Shown here: positions 1 to 11,496 of the stretch, piece by piece | How the letters are laid out: each line of letters begins with the position of its first letter | Numbering within the stretch: position 1 is the stretch's first letter | Source: Tridacna crocea | Lineage: Eukaryota > Mollusca > Bivalvia > Cardiida > Cardiidae | NCBI GenBank assembly: GCA_943736015.1 | Contig: OX031066.1 | Span: 12,590,245-12,654,244 of the forward strand | Direction of reading: 5' to 3' | DNA length: 64,000 bases | Notes under the pieces: model-generated | Databases searched by the model: none | Told to the model about the DNA's origin: nothing | Seen by the model: the letters and a program-made list of their open reading frames with translations, nothing else | Program-made: the position numbers and the translations under genes

Positions 1-1484
1 GTTACACCTATTCACCGACCCCTTCCATTTGACTAACTACCGGCTTTAAAACTAACGTAATGCATTATCTTCCATACCTGCCAACAAAAAAAAAACTGCA
101 CCCTTTTGTACTTTAATCTCCGTTCAATATGCTCTACCACTGGCGCGGCGCGAAAGAAATGTGCAGTGGGAAATTATCCATTGAGTTCTTTATATCCACT
201 GCATAAATACTTTGAAACACCAGATTTGTTTCTGAGACGCCACCCAGTAATGCCAATAGTTTTATTTGAAAATAAAGTATTTCCGAAATAAATTTTATGT
301 GGGCAACAATTTTAGTTGTAAAAAAAAGTGTGTATTATCAAGCCTACAAAAGTAAACATTATTTTTTCAGGTGTCTTTGATAGAAGTCTTTTCGCAAATG
401 ACTTGTAATCCCCCACCCACCTTGAATAATTATGGTTAAAGAACGACACACATTTAGGTGCTATTGCCTTTAACAGTTTACCACTTGGCAAAATTTTCGA
501 TCTGTCGAAACAATGTATTGAACTATACTTAGTGAAATGTCAGATGATTCTTTAAGCTTTTTGCCCCAGTAAATAGTCAAGCTCCGCGCTTACGTGAACG
601 TATTAATCATCAATGCTTTACTTTTTGTTTCAATTAGTGCAATACTCTGCAAGTTGCGCATTTAGGCTCTTGTAGGCTCCAATAATATTACGTTGTCTAT
701 CAAGACATGTTCATTTCTTACCATGTATAAATGCATGCACAAGATTGTCCAAAGAGAGACCAAAGCGTTGAGAACACTGGAGTGGTATTTGTATGGAATT
801 AATAATTGGAAAGAAAAAGAGAAACAGTATTCAAATATTGGCTTGAAAGTCAGCCTTCTAAGGAAATGAATACCTCTTCGGATGAAGGAAGAGTACTCAT
901 GACAAAGTTTTAGGACAAGGATTATTTTTGTATTTGTGGTTTTCCTTTGATCATTAGGAGGAGTCAGGAGTAACGCCCCTTGACAGTAGGATGTATGATG
1001 GACAGAGAGAGAAACAATGTGAGTATATTGAATAACATTATGTTTTTAGCTGAAAACTATGATTTTTAAAAATATCTTTGGTTGTTTAGATTTAAATTCC
1101 CAAACATTACAATCACTTATTTGGATCTATAAGTAATCATGCCCAATCAAACGGAGTAGCGAGCAATTTTAGGATGAACAAGCCATGGAACGAACTGGTT
1201 ATGGAACGAAAAGGCCCTGGACCAAATGAGCGGTAGACAAATTTTGTATCATTGCGCCAACAGTAAGCTTTTAGTTAGTGAAGCTAATTTCAATTAAAAA
1301 ATAGTATTTCCACGACATATGGCCTAACCCAGCGTATTTAATATGCCATTTCCAATCACATATCTGAGTGACACCGAAAAATTCATTCGCCTGAAAAAAA
1401 TTGTGTTGAATTGGGTTTGTTTCCTTCGGCTTTGCACAAAATACAATACATGGTCTTCGACAAATACCGCAACAGTTATCAGTT
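1..1484. other. No gene recognised
   Basis: AT-rich unique-looking sequence without splice-flanked coding stretches or clear repeats. Short ORFs at 106-291 and 1271-1498 have no recognisable motifs. Confidence 0.6.
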
Positions 1485-1563
1485 TCTTCTTTTCTCACAT
1501 TGTTTTCAAAAGGCTTTTATGACAGGGTCGTAAAAAGGCAGGGGTTGTTTGGTAAAGGATTAA
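1485..1563 (+). mobile_element. PB-A right-end fragment
   Basis: CTCACATTGTTTTCAAAAGG to TTGTTTGGTAAAGGATTAA. The left half is missing. A second scrap with AAAACATAGTAGGGAAAG lies at 1856-1930. Confidence 0.65.
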
Positions 1564-1599
1564 TTATGAGGTAAATAGTCCTTGTACATATAGAAATTT

Positions 1600-2720
1600 C
1601 AAGAGTCCAAAAGTGAAAAATTTCGATCCAGATCCGCCTGCGTGGACTGCGCAGGCTGTGCCTGGGTCGATTCTTTCGCAGATGCATTTAGTCCCCTTTT
1701 GGCATAGCTTGACTCAAAAATTTTCCACCAGGCGAGCATGTGCGGACTACGCAGACTGATGTAAACTGGTTCGTTTTTGTAGATGCGTTGAATCCTGTTT
1801 TCATAGAGCAGAACTTGTTTGATATCAGCCTTACCAAACATACATGAAACAAGGTTTGACGATTCCTGAGAGGAAGACCTTTGAAAACATAGTAGGGAAA
1901 GCAGGCCAGCATTTTGTTACAATATTTTCTGCTTTTTCAAGACCTTACTCCACGATCCGAGACATTTATTTAATCTGTGGTCGGCATTACAGATTACTCT
2001 TTCAATTTTCAAAAGTCTACAAGTTTTGTAATTTAGTAAAAGGTAAGATTTATGTGTACTTATGATAATAATCGAAGCGAAACAACAGCGCAATAATTCT
2101 TCCGTTATTAAGTCGTAAAAATAATCGTTTTTGAAGACACGTGTTCACGGGAAATAAATCAACGAAAACATGTTGAGAAAAAAAAACTTAGCAATAGTTT
2201 AGAACTGACTGAATGACGGCGTGGATAAAAGATCGCACTGGGCCCGTATTCACCAACCACTCTTGAGAATATCCTTGGTCTTATTATCCAAGGTTTTCTA
2301 AATTTGTAGGTAAAAGGACTTCTGATTGGCTAAACCATTCGGTTTAGCCAATCAGAAGTTGTCTTACTTACAAATGTAGAGGGCCTTCCCAGCAGTCTTA
2401 TTCTGATACGTCCAGTCGGCAAAAGGGTAAAATAACTAACCTGCAACACGTTGAAAGGGGCATTCTAACATTTTCCTAAAGTTTATGTCGTCCGGATCAG
2501 CATTGGCAGTCCGCGCAGGCTTATCCTAGAAGGCAATTTACGACAACATTAGATCTTATCCCACAGTAGACTTACGCAAAACAGAAAATTAAAAAAAAAA
2601 AATGTAGTTTCGGAAAAGTCTTCTCGCTCTGCGCAGGCTGATCCAAAACGACACTTTACGTAAACGTCCGCAGGCTGACCTGGGCCGAAACCTTTTGCCA
2701 TTTGTCAATTTTCTGTATTT
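1600..2720. repeat. Dispersed GCGCAGGCTG-type repeat
   Basis: CTGCGCAGGCTG-like motifs recur near 1645, 1750, 2508, 2632 and 2667, followed by similar tracts (GTCGA..CTTTCGCAGATGCATT; ACACTTTACG). A diverged repeat, no ORF. The foldback MITE 2238-2405 interrupts it. Confidence 0.5.
2238..2405. mobile_element. Foldback MITE, GATTGGCTAAACC family, copy 1
   Basis: The palindrome centre TTGGCTAAACCATTCGGTTTAG continues as GCCAATCAGAAGT. Related to 27108-27312; the right arm is more diverged. Confidence 0.7.
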
Positions 2721-3192
2721 CAGAGGACTAGTTTACCTCACGAATAAGTAAGTTGTTAAAAAGAGTGGATGTTATAGATCTATAAGTATTTGTGATCACC
2801 GGCTTGATATCATAAATCTCGTAGATACATTAAACCAACTTTTGTCAAAGTATGGCTCAAGTTATGATGATTAGTATCTTGGACTTTGTCTCCATCCTTT
2901 CAACTGTCGGGTAACATCTGCCTCTTTATAGCGCTTTTGTCTTCTGAAATTTGATCAATTGCCATTGGAATTGTACAAAAGAGGGATTTGTCTAAATAGA
3001 TAATAATCTGCATGTGAATGTAAATAAAACAAAAAACATAGTTCTTTTTGTGTTACATGTTGGGGTCCATTTTTCCAATAAATTTATAATCCTTTACTTC
3101 ATGCGTTTAATGTTTAGCTGTCAAACAAGACAAACATGAAAAAAAAAAGTTGTTTGGCAAACCTTTTTCATTTATACATAACCTCTCTCATG
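2720..3192. other. No gene recognised
   Basis: AT-rich, with A-runs; nothing recognised. Confidence 0.5.
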
Positions 3193-3743
3193 TTTAAAGG
3201 TGGGTATTTAGAATTTGTACATCACACCAAATTAAAAAATGTACGTATCATTGAAATTTATATGATAAAAAAAAACAATACAAGTCATCAATAATTAAGA
3301 ATCATAAAATTACAACAAAAAAAAAAAATTATGGTATTCCCTTAAAAGGCTACGTAGCCTCTTAAGCTATTTTTAGATTTTGCGCGAAAAATCAATATAG
3401 CATTGTGGGAATGTCCAGTGACTGGCACGTGACTAATAACGCTTAAATTCCATTACATAACAAACATGTAATAATCATTTTCCATGTCTTCTTTGGACGG
3501 ATGTTTGAAACTTCGTCTGTGTTTTCCTGTATTTAAATGAGAGAACTGATAATCTAAAAATGGAACGTGTCTCCCGTTGGTGTCAACCTGGTCTGTAATA
3601 AAACTCTAATTTTTCGTGTTATCGGATGGTTTTCGACAACTGGGGTTTTATGAAGCAAATTAAAAGGCTTTGGAAGTATAAGGATGACTTTTTTGCATTT
3701 TTGTAAAATTTTCGCCCCAAAATCTGAAGGGCCACCTTTAAAA
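3193..3743 (+). mobile_element. TTTAAAGGTGG element, empty-site copy
   Basis: About 550 bp with ends TTTAAAGGTGGG and GGGCCACCTTTAAA. It pairs with an inverted copy at 61104-61786. Here the sequence AGCCTTTTAAGGGAATACC (minus strand, near 3335-3355) is uninterrupted; in the other copy a MITE sits in this TTAA. Confidence 0.75.
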
Positions 3744-4394
3744 CAATGGATAACGAATAAATGTTCTATAAAGACATAACAATTATCCTAATAGAGCATA
3801 AAATTCAGTTTATGAACATTTTATTTGCACTTCAGTCAATAGATCATTTGCCAAATTCCATAAAGCCCCGGTCACATATTCACGGAAGACCACCACGGAA
3901 GAGCTACGGTCTAATCGCTCACGGATGACTACGGAAATGACAAATTCCGTAGTCCGCTACGGTTCCAATACGGATACACAACGGTGTGAGTACGGAGTTC
4001 GACGGATCTACAGCCAAAATGTAGGTCACAGTTCCAGGAGTGATACGGACTGTTACGGTTGGATACGGTTTAATACGGAGCGACACGAATCAGGACGATT
4101 GTAGTACGGATACACTACGATTTGATACGGTACAGGTACGGATTAGTACGAATAAGAACGATCCTATACGTAGTAGTACGAATCGTTACGGATCGATACG
4201 GACCTACCACGATTTAGCATTCCGTCCAAATGCTCTAGCCTGCTCACTTTCAAAATGCAACAAGTTCGGCCATGAGAGCCTCATACTGGCCATAGACGGG
4301 TCTTCGTAAAAGCCAATCTCTAGTCCATATATTCTCTGTCTTTTATTGCCTGATTATTATAATCAATAACCCATCACAAGTTGACAAAACTTTG

Positions 4395-4625
4395 CCTCCA
4401 TGAAATTGAAAGTATCTGTAAACAACAACTGTAAATTTGGTACAAATGAGCTTCAGTTCTACAATAAGGTAGAAAGCATTGTGGGAAATGGAGAAAAAAT
4501 TGCCCATTTTGAGCATTTTTTCGATTTCCTAAATCAGAACGTTTTCTTGACTTGTCTGTTGCAGACCCATAAAAAGAAGGGATCGAATGGCAAAAGGTTC
4601 AATGAAAATATTGATCAATAACGTT
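4395..4625 (+). mobile_element. Decayed PB MITE inside TACGG copy A
   Basis: Contains AGAAAGCATTGTGGGAAATGG and, further on, CTGTTGCAGACCCATAAAAAGAAGG. Its counterpart in copy B is at about 46985-47225. Confidence 0.6.
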
Positions 4626-4734
4626 TCTCTTATGTTCATAAAATCTGCTGTTTATTTCACAATTACACTGATTATAGTGAATGTTTATGTTTTAAAAGTA
4701 AAGTGCTTGTCTTTATAGTCAGTATCACTCATTT

Positions 4735-4885
4735 CGAAAGGGCCAGCCTGGCACCAAGCAGGTAACCAGTAACCATACATTTAATAAGCTGGCGGTTCAC
4801 CAACCAGCAATATCAGAACAAGCTCCTGGCGGGGCTCGAACCTTTGACCTCCCGTTTCGTTGGCGGTTGCCTGAAGCACCATTTT
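4735..4885 (-). repeat. tRNA-like SINE piece inside TACGG copy A
   Basis: Minus strand has a pol III B-box-like GGTTCGAGCCC (within 4826-4852). The matching copy in element B is at about 46690-46840, so it was present before the element spread. Confidence 0.5.
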
Positions 4886-6028
4886 ATGTACTCGTACTAT
4901 TTGATCGTTTTACTTGCATGTTTAGCATCGTTGTTTGGATAGAATGTCACATTATAATACTGATGTTTATTCATTTTCGTGCAATGTTTTGTAAAGTATG
5001 TAACCTTAAATTAAAGGTATTAGTACTGGTAAGATGAAAATATAATTATTACATCTATGTATGTCATCAAGCTGCTGGACCAGTGCCTTGACATTTTGTG
5101 CCATACCAATATCCAGTTGCAGTCAATTTATTGCAAACATCATTTGTTGACAGTTCATGATTGTGAACTCAACAACAAAGCGCAATTGCGTTGTATTCTT
5201 GTTGAAGTACATGATTCTGAATTTATCCTACCAAATAATAGTGTTCCGTACAATTCCGTACTGTGTCATGTTGCAACGTATATAGTAAACCGTAAAAGAC
5301 CGTGCGAATCCTTACTTCTCCGTAGTACAACGTATTAAGGTCGTGACTTTCCGTGACAAATCCGTATCATAACGTAACTAAAACGTAGTGTAACCATGCT
5401 AATACGTAGTTCTCCGTATCAAATCCTGAAAAGAATTTTGGGCCTACGGATAAGTACGGACTCATACGGTTTTAATACGGACCAGAACGTATCAGTACGG
5501 TCTAATACGGACTAGTAAGGATACGCTACGGTCGTTTGATCCGTAGCGAATTTTTGTGCATGTTCAAAAATTGTCAAGGACCGCTACGGATATACAAGGA
5601 CTACTACGAATGACTACGGTTACAATACGGAGAGCTACAGACTAGTACGAGTTGTCACGGACAATGCCGGAACGAATCCGTAGCTCTTCCGTGGCGGCCT
5701 TCCGTGAATATGTGACCGGGGTATTACTGACGCGTCATCACGAGTTACTTCCCTTGCGAGTACTCTCCACCGGACAATTTTTTCCAATCTTGAATATACC
5801 GAATAGTGAAAAGGTCATATTTTTTCAATGGAATTCACCCTGAACGTGATAAATTAGAAAACAAAAACCCTAAATCGGCCATGCCAGTAATTCTATCAAT
5901 TTCTATCTTTTTCGAAGACACACACAAAAACAGAACTGTCGTTTTGTCAATCTTTCGGTAAACTTCAGAGATCATAAGCGCTGTCTCCTGTCGGGCGTAT
6001 TGATAGAACTTTTTGTATGCAGACTGCA

Positions 6029-6267
6029 TTAACCCTTATGCTGCGAAGCGCAACTCAACGACTTTTTGCAGACAATTTAGATCAAGATCAGACTATGAAA
6101 AACGTGCGGTCTGATTCTAGATCTACACCGTCTGAAACGGAGATATTTTACCTGGAGATATTCCTTTGAAATAACATTTGGGATTTTACTATCCCTATTT
6201 AACATTTTCAAAAGCAATATTTCTCAGGGTCGTAAAAAACTTGGGTTATGTGGTGTAAGGTTTTAAC
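6029..6267. mobile_element. PB-D MITE, decayed
   Basis: TTAACCCTTATGCTGC end. AGATCAGACTATG / GCGGTCTGATTCTAGATC form the palindrome. Its right part merges with a PB-A-like end GGTCGTAAAAAACTTGG. Confidence 0.5.
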
Positions 6268-6495
6268 TTTTTACCAAATATTTCCTGTTTTTTTTTTATG
6301 ACCGTGAGATAGAAGCCTTTTGAAAACATTGTGAAAAAAAGGAGAAAATGCTGGTAACAAGCACTTTTCTCCTTTTCCCACAATGTTTCATACCCTGCTG
6401 GAATCGAATGTCAATTTTTGAGTTACGTATTTTGTCATCTGCAAGTGCTTTCAAAGTTTGTTCTGTCTAAAATTTTGTCGTCTGGTAAAAGATTA
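6263..6495 (-). mobile_element. PB-A MITE
   Basis: TTTTAACTTTTTACCAAAT to GTCGTCTGGTAAAAGATTAA. Core slightly mispaired (GGTAACAAGCAC). Confidence 0.8.
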
Positions 6496-6529
6496 ATAGT
6501 TACCGTGAATGTTTTCACCCGACGTCAAA

Positions 6530-6695
6530 ACCTTGGACTCGACCAGATACTTAGCATATGGAGACGATAGAATAAAAGTGGGCCAAATGGTTGTAACTGT
6601 CCTTGAAAAAGCAGAAGAATATTGTTGGAACAGGAGAAAGTGCTTGTTGCAATCCCTTCCCTTTTCCCACAATATTTTCTCTCACACTTTAAAAA
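6530..6695 (+). mobile_element. PB-A MITE, strongly decayed
   Basis: Retains TTGGACTCGACCAGATAC and CTTTTCCCACAATATTTTC; ends not recognisable. Confidence 0.45.
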
Positions 6696-6789
6696 TTCAT
6701 TTCTCACAGATGTCTCTGAACTGTATATTTTTTGTGTGGGGGATGTGTTTAGGTTGAGAAAGTGAGATAAATAACATAAAGTGCGCAAA

Positions 6790-7828
6790 ATCAGCGCGTC
6801 TGCCCCCTTTTTTCCGGATCCCCATAACCCGGAATACTTTGGTTAAAGGTTAAATAGCTGTCCAGTGTATTCAGAAGGACGGGGACAGTCCATTTACTGA
6901 TATTATAGCACTATTATCAAACGTCTTTGTTGCACTTTCAGGCATGTTCCTATTGACGAATAACTTCATATTATAGACCATGAACAAAAGAAACGTGGCT
7001 TTAGATCAAAATCATTATTTAAGCTTCATTTTGAGTCTATTTGTATTTAAAAATAGGCGCCCAATAAAGTTTAACACACAAAAAAAATGGGTGAAGGATG
7101 AACTCGGTGTTCCTTTGCTCTGAGTATCGCACTGTGCTGGACAGCTGTAATGTACTTACTTCTTACAGATTAACACACACGTGTCACATTAAATTGATCC
7201 TTCTTATCTTTTGTTTCATATTTATTTACCCGTTTGGTGATCATTTGTGGACGGGATTATGAATTTTACACAGGTTACAGAGGGTAAGTTCATTCCTACT
7301 ATCTACATGCTCTTTATTTCAATACGATCTCATAAAATGCGTACTTTGTCTGTTCCTAATTATTCTTTTCATAAGCAATGTCATGAAATATAAATAAATT
7401 GTGTTAGAATTAATTTCATATAGATTTCTTACTATGTCACTTTTTTTCAGTGATGAATTTGTCCAAATTTAAAGGATTTATGAACGGGACATATGGCATT
7501 TGTTATTGAAATAATGCTTTGATTGTCCGGTGTCATGTGATACTTCCGGTGCGCCGCTTACGATAAAATAGAAATATCGCTTATATCAAATTTAATTGGT
7601 AAATCGTCTATCAATAGTCAGGCCCTTGGCCGACTCATTTTCATGGTCAAAGGGAGGTAGCTCCTATCATCTTAAATCTTTTACTAAAAGAGTAGCCTCC
7701 CCTGTACTTCCTCTCTAGCCTGAGAGCAGAACGAGTTTTGAGCAGTGTGAAAAATACCGTAATTTTGTGGAAACTTTCAGAAGCCAAGACAGAATAAAAT
7801 TCAATTTGAAAGGGTACACTATTTAATA
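6790..7828. other. No gene recognised
   Basis: No repeat of the families above and no convincing ORF. Isolated AG/GT pairs are present but enclose nothing of coding character. Confidence 0.5.
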
Positions 7829-8058
7829 TTACACTCTTTACCACACGAGAAAATTTTAGACTGGTCCAAATTCAAAACATTTGCAGAACGACAAAATAAA
7901 GGTGACTGAAAAACGGAAATTTGTTCTGGGAAGGGTAGAAAGCACTGCGGGAAAAGGAGAAAACGCTGGTCACCAGCATTTTCTCCTTTTCCCACAGTGT
8001 TTTCAAAAGGCTTCTTTCTCAGGGGCGTCAAAAGTAGGGATTGTGTGGTAATGAGTTA
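7829..8058 (+). mobile_element. PB-A MITE
   Basis: ACTCTTTACCACACGAG ... GTGTGGTAATGAGTTAA. Core centre GGTCACC with AAAACGCTGG on one arm only. Confidence 0.85.
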
Positions 8059-8757
8059 AACACCTGACAAAAACTATATTTCACTTACCACTGAAACTGT
8101 TTGTTTCAACAGGGATCATACAAGATCCCTGCAGAGGTTTCAAGGGGGCCTATCTGTAAATGAATTAACGAACAGATGTGAAAACTTTAGGTTTGTAATA
8201 TAGGGACAAAGGCCCCCTTTTTTTTTTAAATTTCTTCAGTTTTAGCCATCCAGAGATCGTCTAAATCCAAAATCAACCTTTAGTCTGTTTACGTGCAGGC
8301 ACCGCACGTCTCAACTCGACCTATTCCGTCCTTACATCTCAACTAAAAGATCACCCAAAGGTTTACTGTATGAGGTGGACCTCGAGAATAAGGGAGCGTA
8401 ATTGTGCAATATCGAAAAAAAAATAAGACAATGTGAGTTTTTTTCCCGTAGACCAAATTTCATACATTCGGGCCCTCCACCCTCTCCCTTTTTTTAAATT
8501 TTATTCAAGTGATATACACCTAGTGGTATATCATTGGTCATATGAAATGAGCTTGAATGCCATTTATGTAAATGAAATGTAACTAATTGATTATCATTTC
8601 CATAAATTACCGGTAGTATATTCGACATCCCTCTCCAGCATTTTCATGTACTAAGGAAGAAAACTGATGCTGGGTTATATTTTGTCATTGTAACAGTCCC
8701 ATATACGTCTTGCAATTTTTCATTCACAGATGTTCTGAGACTTAAGATTGACGACAT
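8059..8757. other. No gene recognised
   Basis: Contains T-runs near 8218 and 8490 and a GTGATATACACCTAGTGGTATATCA hairpin-like stretch (8510-8534). Otherwise nothing. Confidence 0.5.
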
Positions 8758-8986
8758 TTAACCCTTTACCCCATAAGGCATTTATATGCTATCTGTATTT
8801 GACTCTAAATAACAGCAAGGATGAAGCCATTTCTTATGTGTACATTACACCTTTTGATAGCACAGAAAACATTGTGGCAAAAGGTGAAATTGCTCGTAAC
8901 GAGCAATTTCACCTTTTGCCACAATGTTTTCCAAAGGCTCCTACAAGCAATGCGTAGAAATGAGTATCTATGGAGTAAAGGGTTAA
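8758..8986. mobile_element. PB-C MITE
   Basis: TTAACCCTTTACCCCATAAG ... GAGTATCTATGGAGTAAAGG. The core carries paired variants GGCAAAAGGTGAAATTGCTC / GAGCAATTTCACCTTTTGCC, so both arms differ from the family in the same way. Confidence 0.85.
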
Positions 8987-9211
8987 CTCTTTACCAAACG
9001 ACAAAATTTTAGACTGGTCCACACTGAAAGCATTTACAGATGACAATAAAAGTGGTTGAAAAAGTGAAATTTGTTATTGGAAGGGTAGAAAACATCGTGG
9101 GAAAAGGAGAAAATGCTGGTCACCAGCATTTTCTCCTTTTCCCGCAATGTTTTCAAAAGGCTTCTTTCACAACGGTTTTAAAAGTCCAGATTGTGTAGTA
9201 AAGAGTTTATC
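8983..9211 (+). mobile_element. PB-A MITE chained to the PB-C copy
   Basis: Shares the TTAA at 8983-8986 with its left neighbour. Core centre GGTCACC. Confidence 0.85.
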
Positions 9212-9407
9212 TACAAAATCATTTGACATATCACAGTCCCTTTATCCAGAGAGTTTAGCAACCTATAACTAGTTTACAAATACTCATCTTTCTTTTTTAT
9301 CAAATTTCTAGATACTCCTGTACACAGATATTAGTTGCTTTAGAGAGATGTATATATAATTATTTATCAACATTTTTTGTTGATATGATTTTATAATGAC
9401 AGATCAG

Positions 9408-9676
9408 TCAAGCCTGGTTGCTCAGTGACCTACATGGCTTGAAACCAGGGTGTTAGAGGTTTGAATCCAAAACTCGCCCATTTCCTTTCTGAGGATGGAT
9501 GAAGGCCATGCTTTCTTCTCCCACTACTGGTCAGTTTTATGGTGGTTATTTGGAAAAACAGTCAGTGGTTTGGAGATAATATTGTGCAAAATCCTGGTGA
9601 AGGAAACTCCAGGAAAGCATTAATATGTGCACTGGCTTCTGCCATGTGATTGAAATAATGTTGAAAGGGGCACTTA
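9408..9676 (+). repeat. tRNA-derived SINE
   Basis: A-box-like TGGTTGCTCAGTGACC (9417-9432), B-box-like AGGTTTGAATCC (9457-9468) and a tail TGATTGAAATAATGTTGAAA of the type common in bivalve SINEs. A PB-A MITE is inserted in its TTAA tail. Confidence 0.65.
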
Positions 9677-9890
9677 ACTCTTAATGAAACAACACTATTT
9701 TAGTCTGGTCCAAATTGGAAGCATTTGCAGACCACAATATTATTGTGACTCAATAATTAAAATTTGTATTTGGAAGGGAAGAAAACATTGTGATAAAAGA
9801 AGAAAGTGCTGGTTAAAAGCATTTTCTCCACAATGTTTTTACAAGGCTTCTTTCTCAGGGTTGTGAAAACCAGGGACTGTTCCGGCAATG
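9674..9890 (+). mobile_element. PB-A MITE, one core arm shortened
   Basis: Inserted in the SINE tail. The right core arm lost CTTTTCC (CATTTTCTCCACAATG). Confidence 0.7.
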
Positions 9891-10286
9891 TTGTCTTCCA
9901 ATTTAACGGTTTTGAAAGTAGGTGATACTATCATAAGAAATTTCAAACTGTTGCAGCAATTGCATATTTAAAACTCAAAAAAAGTTTCTTTTTTGCAGAA
10001 TTTTAAAAGAATATTTCTTTAATATGACCGAAGAAGATGTACCCTGAAGTAAAGAAATGACATAAATCACAAGTGGTGACAGTTGAAAACTTGAGGTTTT
10101 TACAATGAAATTGGCAATCCTTCATGAGACTGAGTCTTTTACATGACTGTCCAAATTACAAGTACCAATCTAGGGCTCTGAAAACTCTAATCAAGCAAGA
10201 ATCTACCAAAAGCCCAGCCAATTATCAAGTTACCCTGTCTATTATGCTGTAAGATTGTCTGAAGAATAAAAAAACCTTGGACTTTT

Positions 10287-10514
10287 AACCCTTTACCACA
10301 CTCCAAAATTTTAGACCCATCAGAATCGAAAGCGTATGCAGACATGAAATTTGAACGGTGCTAAAATTATGGACAATGTCTTTCGTTGGGTAGAAAACAT
10401 TGTGGGAAAAGGAGAAAATGCTGGTTACCAGTATTTTCTCCTTTTCTCACAATGTTTTCAAAAGTCCTGTTTCTCAAGGTTATCAAAAGTCAGCATTGTG
10501 TGGTAAAGGGTTAA
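10287..10514 (+). mobile_element. PB-A MITE
   Basis: First of a three-element chain sharing TTAA at 10511-10514 and 10696-10699. Confidence 0.85.
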
Positions 10515-10699
10515 CTGCACAACAGAATTTAAGACTTATTCAAATGAAAAGTCTCTTTAGATGAAAAATCAAAGGTTGCTCAAAGAATAATATGTGTATC
10601 TTTGAAATAAAAGGGAAACACAGTGGGAAAACGAGAAAATGCTAGCTACCACAATGTTACCAGACTATTTCCAATTGCATCTTTCTCAAAGGTCCTTAA
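10511..10699 (+). mobile_element. PB-A MITE, decayed and shortened
   Basis: GAAACACAGTGGGAAAACG and AATGCTAGCTACCAC remain; most of the right core arm is lost. Middle member of the chain. Confidence 0.6.
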
Positions 10700-10923
10700 C
10701 TCATTACCAAACGACAATACTTTAGGCGTGTTTAAATCGAAAGCATTTGCAGACAACAAATAAAAGTAACTGAAAATTTGAAATTTGTTTCGTGAAGGGT
10801 AGAAAACATTGCGGGAAAAGGAGAAAATGCTGGTTACCAGCATTTTCTCCTTTTCCCACAATGTTTTCTAAAGGCTTCTTTCTCAGGGGCGTCAAAAGTA
10901 CGGATTGTGTGGTAATGGGTTAA
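10696..10923 (+). mobile_element. PB-A MITE, reference copy
   Basis: Describes the family. TTAA target repeats flank inverted ends CTCATTACCAAAC / GTGTGGTAATGGG. The left arm has ACTTTAGGCGTG, GAAAGCATTTGCAGAC, then TGAAATTTGTTTCGTGAAGG. The core is GAAAACATTGCGGGAAAAGG and AGAAAATGCTGGT, one T, then the reverse complement. The right arm has GGCTTCTTTCTCAGGGGCG. TTAA plus a 5'-CCY start is the piggyBac signature; no coding capacity. The + orientation has T at the hairpin centre, - has A. Confidence 0.9.
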
Positions 10924-11005
10924 AAGAAGGCACTTTGTGGTGAAAAATCAAAGCACAATATCTGGATCTTTCCTTCTGCTTTTCTATGTCTGCAATTCAT
11001 AGGTT

Positions 11006-11223
11006 CACCCTTTACCACACAATCCCAACTTTTAATGACCTTGAGAAATAAGCCTTTTGAAAACATTGTGGAAAAAGGAGAAAAGACTGGTAACCAGCAT
11101 TTTTTCCTTTTCCACTCTGTTTTCTACCCTTCCCAAAACAAATTTCAATTTTTGAGCCACATTCATTTTGTCATCTTCAAATGCTTTCAATTTGGTCTAG
11201 TCTACAATGTTGTCATTTGTTAA
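11006..11223 (-). mobile_element. PB-A MITE
   Basis: CACCCTTTACCACACAATCC at the left, GTTGTCATTTGTTAAA at the right. Confidence 0.8.
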
Positions 11224-11496
11224 AGTGCAGATGAACATTTGATGTAAAGGGGACCTAATACATGTATCTTGATTTTATTACGTGAAATTGGATAAGTAGG
11301 AATAACCAACTCATATTCATATAATTAAGTACATATATGTAATTGCTAATAAACATGTATTTCTATGAAGATCTACAAATTCAGCCTTAAACTCAGTATA
11401 ACTTCACTACAAGTTTTTTTTTTTTGATACCTCAATCCTTGGAAAAAAAATCAAATGGGCTTTTTCAATCCATAAAAAGACTAAACCATTCCAATT

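Larger units (their letters stand above)
3866..5721 (+). mobile_element. TACGG element, copy A (1.86 kb)
   Basis: Ends are inverted repeats starting CCCCGGTCACATATTCACGG and continuing about 45 bp through CACGGAAGAGCTACGG. Both sub-terminal regions (about 3950-4215 and 5330-5690) are built from decamers TACGGNNNNN. The middle holds a tRNA-like SINE piece (about 4735-4885) and a PB-like MITE (about 4395-4625). No transposase is visible, so it is non-autonomous. Copy B is inverted at 45821-47732. No clear target duplication was found. Confidence 0.85.
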
